Source: Glycine soja (Eukaryota; Streptophyta; Magnoliopsida; Fabales; Fabaceae). From it: a stretch of DNA of 64,000 nt. A program made the position numbers and the translations under genes. The stretch is from NCBI RefSeq assembly GCF_004193775.1, contig NC_041003.1, forward strand, positions 29,440,263 to 29,504,262, written 5' to 3'. Below, piece after piece: positions 56,833 to 64,000 of this stretch (within the stretch, counting starts at the first letter, position 1; the number at the start of each line of letters is the position of its first letter). The notes beneath the pieces are model-generated. The model ran no database searches. It had not been told where the DNA came from and saw only the letters and a program-made list of their open reading frames with translations.

Positions 56833-58058
56833 CTGCATTAAAAACAAAAAAAAAAAAGAAAAAAGAAGCAAGTGAAACAATGGAACAATTTTGAAACATA
56901 AAGAAATTACTTAATTGCTGGTAATTTTAATTAAAAAAAATCTCACCTTTGAAATCTTACATATGTTGGTAGCATCTATTATATCTTACTGTATATGTTC
57001 TCGTATAAGGCTCAGAGATACTCGAGACACAAAGCAACAAAGATCTTTATGGATTCCATCAGCCATCCTCTAACGTGAAAGAAACCGTGCAGAACCAATA
57101 TATCCAACTAAAACATGGAAGAATGTGCAGAACCTATATATCAAAATGAATAAAGAAGAAGAAGAAAAATATAGCAGCAATACAAATAAATCAATGATAT
57201 AAACAGTGTTTGAGGCATAAACTATACAGGAATGAGAACCGAATGAGGACCAATCCATATACAGAATCTACACATACTAATCTAAAAGCTAAAATTGTTT
57301 GAAGGGTGCAGTGAGGAAATTCCTTGCTCTTTAACTAAGGCAAAAATTTCACAGCATCATTCGACCTTGTTTTCAAACTGAAAGACTAATTTAAGCACTT
57401 ACAAACACAAACCAAATTACACATCAATTTTTTTTGTGTTTTCTCTAGTAAAATTCCAATGATCTAAAACAATTTATCAACTTCATCTCACCCACTAAAA
57501 AAAGAATTCTTGAAGAAAGAATATGCAAAAGAAAGAATTCAAAACCTATAATTACCAATTATAATTGCAGGGAAGAAACCTGCAATTATGCCATTATGCA
57601 ATTAGAAAATATCAATAAGTGTGTGAATAAATAGCCCATTAGTGCCTAAATGAAGAGTAGAAAGAAGATCTGAGCACTTAACAAAGAAACAATTTGTTTT
57701 TTGCGCTTGTTTTAAAAAATTGAAATTTATGGGTAAAAATGCTAAATCTAAAGTACCCGTGAATCTGTCTTAGTCTATTTTCTGCACTTGTTTTACAAAA
57801 ATTGAAACTTTTGGGACAAAAATGTTGAATCTGAAGTATTCATGAAGATTGAAAGTTACAAAGTAAAAAAGAAAAGTAAAATATTAGACTACTCTTTTAA
57901 GCAACAGACAATGGAACCAAATCAAGGGAGTACCTTTTTAATCTTCTAAGACCTTTTTTGGTTTTCTTTGTTATCACCACCTACATACATCAAGAACCTC
58001 AAAGAAAAATTTCAAAGTTCACTCGGTCATTATAACATAAAAAAGGACATCCAACTAC

Positions 58059-58091
<33 letters not shown>

Positions 58092-58343
58092 GCTTCTAAA
58101 ACAGTCTCTACAAAACTCACATTTTTCAAAATCTTAAAATCACTTTTTTTAAAGTTTTTGACTAACAATAGTTATAAAGACTTTAAGCACAGACAATGGA
58201 ACCAAGTCAAGGGGGTACCTTTTTAATCTTCTAAGATATTTTTTGGTTTTCTTTGTTATCACCACCTACATACACTAGGAACCTCAAAGAAAAATTTCGA
58301 AATTCACTCGGTCATTATAACATAAAAAAGGACATCCAACTAC

Positions 58344-58396
<53 letters not shown>

Positions 58397-59419
58397 TAAA
58401 GAAAATAAAAAAATAACACAAACTAAGAGAGAGAAGGAAAAAAACCTGCGCTTCTTCCTGGTGAACAAAAAAACCTAGGCTTCTTCCTATTGAACAATAG
58501 ATTAAAATAATTAAAGAATATAAATGATATCAATATCAACCAATTGTTACAATGATTATCATCAAAATCTTGCATGTATCATTCATTAGACACCCAGCGT
58601 GGAATTTGTAGGATGCGCACTGATGCACATGAATTTTTAAGATTAAAAACTAAAACTCCATTTAGGCATTTCATCAAACACATAACTTACAACCCATATG
58701 GGGAAGATGACGAAAAAATTAGCCTGGGAAAATAAAAAAGGAACCAAAAACAGAGTTGAAAAATCAGTAAGAAAAAATAACTATTATTAAGAAGCAAACA
58801 TGCATAACAACAAACAAAATTAGAACCTTGCAAATAGAAGCAAATATCAATGAAACAAATATGCATAATAGTAAAAAGGGAAAAAACTTTCCTGTTGGAT
58901 GCTTCTTCATTGATAGCCCGGGAAAATTAAAAGGAACAAAAAGAGGAAAATGATGACAGATTATTGAAAAAGATAGAAGGAAGGGAAAAAAGTGGAAAAA
59001 AAAAACCTTTGCGAAAAACAGGAACGTTCCGGTAAGAGGAACTTGCGTGAATGATCCTAACACCGATTTTCATGTTGGGTCGAGACCAATTATAAGCGAT
59101 TGAACGCGAAATACCACTGAGCCACAGACACCATGATCCAAATAAAAATCGCAAAAAACACAAAAAGATATTGTGAGGTGCAGAGCTTGCATGCAAATCC
59201 AGATAATTAAGAATTGAGGAAAATGCATAAAAACTCATAGACTTTCCCGTAAAAGTCTGAACAAAATCAAAAATATGAGTTTTAGAAAAAAAACAACAAC
59301 GAAGCATAAAAAAACACAAAAATCAGACAAAAAACGGTGATGATCATGCTTTCTAGGCATTATAAATGAAGTAGTCGATAAAAGACATTGATTCGTGTCG
59401 GTGAAGTATGAATACTCAC
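56833..59419. other. Non-coding stretch between the WAT1-like and Rab-like pseudogene exons
   Basis: I searched for missing WAT1 5' exons or Rab 3' exons (for example WDTAGQE) on minus and saw none. The stretch holds poly-A tracts, a tandem pair near 57690-57840 (AAAAATTGAAATTT- and AAAAATTGAAACTT-type units), and the 57907-58397 duplication. Confidence 0.5.
57907..58397. repeat. Direct duplication ending in (TAA)n
   Basis: GACAATGGAACCAAATCAAG (57907) and GACAATGGAACCAAGTCAAG (58191) begin two copies of about 150 bases. Both pass through TACCTTTTTAATCTTCTAAG and CACTCGGTCATTATAACATA and end in (TAA)n at 58059-58090 and 58343-58397. The copies are very similar, so this is fairly recent. Confidence 0.93.
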
Positions 59420-59738
59420 AATCTGCAGCTTGACGGTTTTCCCTTCCAGCTCCACGGTTCTGATTTTCTGAAAACAAAATAAAAATGAGTGTTAGGCCAT
59501 AAATAGAAATAACAAAAGAGAAGAAAAATGATAATTACGAAATCAAATCCAATAGTACTTACGTAGCTGTCGACCTAGGAGTCATCCTGAAACGAAACGA
59601 AGAAACAAAGGAAGTGAACAAAAAGAGAGATTAGGAGAAGCAAATAAAGTGATGACTCACAGCGAATCTGAGAAGCAAGCAAGATTTTCCAACGGAAGAG
59701 TCGCCGATTAGGAGAAGCTTGATCAGATAATCGTTGAA
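59420..59738 (-). pseudogene. Rab1/RABD-type small GTPase, first three exons only
   Basis: Minus-strand blocks match the N-terminal third of a plant Rab1/RABD GTPase (ER-to-Golgi traffic, normally about 200 residues). Block 59738-59661 encodes [20 protein letters not shown] (P-loop GDSSVGKS, G1 intact) and LLRFA, then GTGAGT. Block 59587-59540 encodes DDS, a TAG stop where the family has Tyr, then VDSYVSTIGFDF (switch I with the key Thr). Block 59467-59420 encodes KIRTVELEGKTVKLQI, then GTGAGT. Exon order and phases match the parent gene. The next exon (WDTAGQE) is missing. There is also no ATG: the codon run before NDY is Gly-Phe. It is therefore a truncated copy with lost start and a nonsense codon. 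Confidence 0.88.
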
Positions 59739-60240
59739 ACCAAACCAAACCAAACCCCAAATTAAACTCGAAGGCTAAATTTATAGTCTAAAGCCAAGCA
59801 CAGAAAGGGAAACTCGGTTGAGTGCAGGAACGACGACGAGATAAAGCATGGCTACCCAACCCATCCTCAAAGCCAAACCAAAATCGTAAAAAAAAAAATA
59901 AAAAAGAATGAAGATGAGAAGAGAAGCAAAAACAGAAAATGCTCAGACTTTGTGTAAAGAAGAGAAGAGATGAAGAGAGAGGAAACATCTCAACGTGGCA
60001 GAAAAAGGCAACACAGCAGGCATGTGGCACAAAACAAAGCAATAGGTGGCACAAAACCAAAGCAAAGCTGGAGGGCTATAAAATGACCAAAAAAACAAAA
60101 AATTGGACAACTGTCAAGCTCTCAGCCATGGGTATTTTGACCAAAAAACCAAAAAATTGGACAGTTGTCAAGTTCTCAGCCATGGGTATTTTAGTATATT
60201 CCACATACTTCAGTTTTAGTATATAGATATTGATGATCGA
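59739..60240 (-). other. Upstream sequence of the Rab-like fragment, with a 54-base tandem repeat
   Basis: (GGTTT)n-like repeats lie directly before the first Rab block (59738-59756). At 60085-60138 and 60139-60192 two units of exactly 54 bases stand head to tail (GACCAAAAAA...GGGTATTTT) with few differences. No gene is supported on either strand. Confidence 0.7.
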
Positions 60241-61083
60241 TGTGGAATTTGGATAATGTTATCAAAATCAAAAGTGAAAATAAAGTGAAGGGAAAATGAG
60301 GATCCAGGATCATTTGCTTCACAATTAAAAAAAAAGTTATAACATATATCTCAATATAAAAATTTGTAACTGAAATTAAATTTAACTATTTTTAATATTA
60401 TATATTCAATGATTTTGTATCCTGAAGTTGACTAACGTCAAGATAGACGTAGCCCGGATGGACTCTAGGATTTCATACGTCACATTATATTTTATGTTAG
60501 AACATGAGGGAGGACTTGCAAAGCAAGGGTTTGTTATCCATAAAGCCAAGGATCAAAACAACCATTGTAGATAATAGCTAAGGATAAGTCATAGCTTATA
60601 GATAATTGCTCTCTTATGACAAGTTGTCACCATGTTTTTTTAAAAAATGATTAATTATGTCTTAGTCTCTAAATTTTTTTTATGTTTTTATTTTTAGTCC
60701 CTATACAAAAAATTGATTAATCTTAATCCCTTATCTTTGTATTTGTGTTTGTGTATTTAGTCTCTATTGTTAAGAATTGTTATTAAGTGATGAGGTGACA
60801 TCAAGTTTTATTATTATTTATCTATATATGTAAACTTCACTTAAATTTTTCTAGTAATTAGATTGATCATTTAACGTTATAACAAGTATTGGATTCAATT
60901 GAATCTAATGATTCTAATGGTATTTAATGAAGAATTAAGTTGTTGACATTAATGTTATTTATATACATAAATTTAATAATTAAATATTAATTTTGATAAT
61001 TTTAATATTAAGTAGTAATATTTTATTTATGATATAATTTTTTAAAAATTAACAATTAAGGATAAAATTAAATAATAAGTTAT

Positions 61084-61085
<2 letters not shown>
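60241..61085. other. AT-rich spacer
   Basis: No gene. The 36-base repeat shared with PIE1 intron 1 is at 60520-60555. Confidence 0.5.
60520..60555 (+). repeat. 36-base repeat, copy 2
   Basis: It differs at one position from 52480-52515 and has the same orientation. Flanks are unrelated. Confidence 0.8.

Positions 61086-61091
<6 letters not shown>

Positions 61092-61142
<51 letters not shown>
61092..61142. repeat. (TA)n microsatellite
   Basis: About 25 TA units. Confidence 0.95.
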
Positions 61143-61143
<1 letters not shown>

Positions 61144-61197
61144 TCTACTCAATTTTTAATTTAATTTTATTCAAATTTTAAATATTGGTGTAGGTGT

Positions 61198-61319
<122 letters not shown>

Positions 61320-61483
61320 ACTTCACTTGAAGTTTTTCTAGCCATTAGATAATCACTCAAGTTTATAATAACCATTGTTATTAATTTATTATTATTAATA
61401 ATAATGGAAAATTAAGTTACTAACATTAATATTATTTAATGATATAATTTCAATAATTATTATTATTATTCAAATAATAATCC

Positions 61484-61486
<3 letters not shown>

Positions 61487-61557
<71 letters not shown>
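61487..61557. repeat. (TA)n microsatellite
   Basis: About 35 TA units. Confidence 0.95.
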
Positions 61558-61559
<2 letters not shown>

Positions 61560-63558
61560 TAAACTTAACTTTAACTTTTAAGAGTCATCGGATTAAAATT
61601 TTAATATTTTTGAGTCATAAACTTAATTTGTTGTTATATAATTCAATGTGATGTAAAATTAACTATGGAATATTAATTTTTAAAACTTAATCTTTAATAT
61701 ATTTTTTATAAAAGATAATTATAATTAAATGTCTTTTGATTTACTATTTTTATTAAATAAAGATAGATAAAATTACTAAAATAAGAAATAATGGAGTTAC
61801 TCCAAGATAGTCTCGTTCTCACTCTCTCCATTGGTATTGTTCTACTGTTATTGCTTCTATAAACAACTAGTTAGTTACGCGTAGGTTCGCTCCGCTATAT
61901 ATTTATTTTTTTGGTTTAGTAGCAAAATTGTGATTAAATTAAGAAGATAACTTTTTTAATGTTTGAAAAATTACAATTTGAGATAAATTAATAGCCTTAG
62001 TTGGGGTGCATGTAATAAATTGATGTAGGATTGGCAATAATTTATACCTAATTTAAATATAGTTATTATTATACTTATAGTTAATTAGAAGAAATATAGT
62101 TATTATTATACTTATAGTTAATTAGAAGAGCACTGAAATATGGTATCTGGTATCTGTTCTTGATTTTCGATGACGATAAAAAATTTATATCCATCAACAA
62201 TTTTGTATGGGATCAGGTATATATTTGTCTAGTCTTCATCCATCATATTAAAATGGTTATTATTCTGTAACAATATATTTTTACATATTTATTGTTTAAT
62301 TTTAAATTTAAAATTAATTTTAAATATAAATAAATTGAATGTCATAAAATTAATCTTAGGCCATTTGTATTATAATAAATTGTTATTGTAAACTCTAGTG
62401 GACTATATATATATATATATAAAATAAAATATGAAATTTATTTTGACAATAATATTTTATTATTGTAAAAGTACAATTAATCAACGCATAAGAATAGATT
62501 GCATTAATCTTTATGCATGTTTTAAAATGACTTTTATATATTAAACATTAAAATAATAGAGGAAAAATTTAATTATGTTCACAAATATTTACATTTAAAA
62601 GATCATCATGAAACTACTTTACAATGACAAACTTATTCTTGTTTTTTCAGAAAATTACTCATATAATCTTAAAAAAATCATATTATAAATATTGCATATA
62701 AGATATGCTCCATATTACATGTTACATTATACTCTTGCATGGAAGCATTCTCTGAGTGAGTTTTGAAATCGAAAACATCATATTCAATAGAAATTCTTTC
62801 AAAATTGAAATTGTGACGGGGCATTTCAAATTGAATTCATTTTTTTCCCTGGAATGGCGACACTGTGACTCTCTGGTAATTTTCTCTTTTATTTTAACTC
62901 TGCATCCGCGTGTTTTTTTGGGATGAATAATAAGTAATACAGTTAATTACTTTGATATAATATTATTTTATATTTAAATTTGTATAATAATATTTTAGAT
63001 GCGAATTAATTGGATATTTTTAATAGAGATCATGTATATTCTCTATGGGATATAATGTTGCTCAAGCTGAATAGGATCAATATCAACAACAAAATTCTCC
63101 TTTACTTAGCAAGATTCAGATTTGAGTTGAGATCACATGTTAAACCAAAAATAAAATTTGCAGTTGATACACATATTTAGTGGTTTAATTTAAAATTATA
63201 TCTAAAAAATAAAATGATAAAATAAAAAAATAATACATTGATTTTTTTTAAAAAAAACAGAGTTAAATAAAATTAAATAAAGACACTAATTGTCCTTTAT
63301 ATATAGTATATACACCTATTTTCTATTTTTGATTTACAATACGTGTTTTGTGTATATTTTTCTAATTTAAGTAAAAATTTAAAATAAAAATTAAATAATT
63401 CAATACTATAAAATCTATGATTAGTTCATATAAATAAATAATATAAATAATTATATCTAAAGAGAAAAGGAATATTTACAAAATAATTCAATTTTTTAGA
63501 AGTTGATATTTGAACAAAATAAATCTGTTATTTAAAATTGTTATACATGCGGGTATAA

Positions 63559-63559
<1 letters not shown>
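61558..63559. other. AT-rich intergenic sequence
   Basis: No gene or mobile element was recognised. A 38-base direct repeat (ATAGTTATTATTATACTTAT and following) lies at 62056-62130, and a short (TA)n run at 62404-62422. Confidence 0.55.

Positions 63560-63616
<57 letters not shown>
63560..63616. repeat. (AT)n microsatellite
   Basis: About 28 AT units. The Ile-Tyr frame on minus across it is an artefact of the repeat. Confidence 0.95.
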
Positions 63617-63617
<1 letters not shown>

Positions 63618-64000
63618 GTTTAGGGACATTTTGTTTTTATATTTATCATATAGGAAAAAACCATTTTGATAAAAAAAATTAAATATTTTAAATTTTGGTA
63701 ACATCAAGTTCCTTTGCAAATAGAAAACACATGAACAGAAAATAGAAAAGAAAAGAGAAACTTAAAAAAAAAACCACTAAATGCCATCGCACGTTGAATA
63801 TTGTTAATCCTGAAAAAAAAACCCAATAAATGTTAACATAGGGAAATAAATGAGGGTCAAGGTTTTTTCTTCAAGTTTAAAGAGTAAGTACAAAATACAA
63901 ATAAACAATATAAAGAATAATATTTGGCACAAAAATTTGGAGGACAAAAAAATAGTGAAACAAAAATTAAAGAGTCATACACAAATCATCCTGAATTTGG
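63617..64000. other. AT-rich sequence to window end
   Basis: Nothing recognised. Confidence 0.5.

Noticed and set aside
55650..60240. Possible terminal inverted repeats (ATCGATCAT plus TATAGATAT-like text) bounding the Rab/WAT1 fragments
   Set aside because: The match is short, AT-rich and interrupted, so it is not enough to claim a Pack-type transposon.
63528..63719. Minus-strand open frame with Ile-Tyr repeats
   Set aside because: It is the (AT)n microsatellite read as protein.

Overview
The window looks like nuclear DNA from a legume, most likely soybean (Glycine) or a close relative. It is AT-rich, with small exons bounded by GT..AG introns, many (TA)n and (TAA)n tracts, and nested LTR retrotransposons whose repeat vocabulary (TAATCGATTA palindromes, GCTTAGCG palindromes, TGTAACACC-type LTR ends) I associate with soybean repeats. 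The species call is an inference. No prokaryotic genes or operons are present.

Layout. Positions 1-1808 hold the start of a minus-strand retroelement with one intact reading frame running off the window edge. About 2500-10438 is a decayed minus-strand Ty3/gypsy element with a 3' LTR, purine tract, gag, protease, RT, RNase H and a broken integrase. Positions 10441-11296 hold a fragment of another LTR. From 11297 to about 24700 lies a Tat-like gypsy element: decayed pol on plus, a tandem-repeat 3' region, an antisense ORF relic on minus, and a possible 3' LTR start. A complete but dead Ty1/copia element (14586-21671, GTAAT target duplication) sits inside its 3' region. A solo LTR (18522-19932, GATAT duplication) sits inside that copia. 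Positions 24711-36771 are mostly gene-poor: a MITE-like foldback, a three-copy dispersed repeat and a GL2-INTERACTING REPRESSOR-like pseudogene at 32697-33023.

The one clearly functional gene is PIE1, the Swi2/Snf2 ATPase of the plant SWR1 complex. It lies on minus from 53028 to 36772. I could join 20 exons in frame into a 2041-residue protein with HSA, split Snf2 ATPase and SANT-like domains. Its introns host a tRNA-derived SINE, the 3' end of a LINE, and a foldback/duplication cluster.

Upstream of PIE1 (53.5-60.2 kb) are a duplicated (TAA)n-anchored segment, the last exons of a WAT1/EamA transporter as a pseudogene (56068-56832), and the first exons of a Rab1/RABD-type GTPase as a pseudogene (59420-59738), both on minus. 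The last 3.8 kb is AT-rich sequence dominated by microsatellites. I found no undescribed multi-gene system. The most unusual observations are the nested transposon stack with the antisense ORF, the paired gene fragments, the repeated LLxRY exon module in PIE1, and the intronic insertions.
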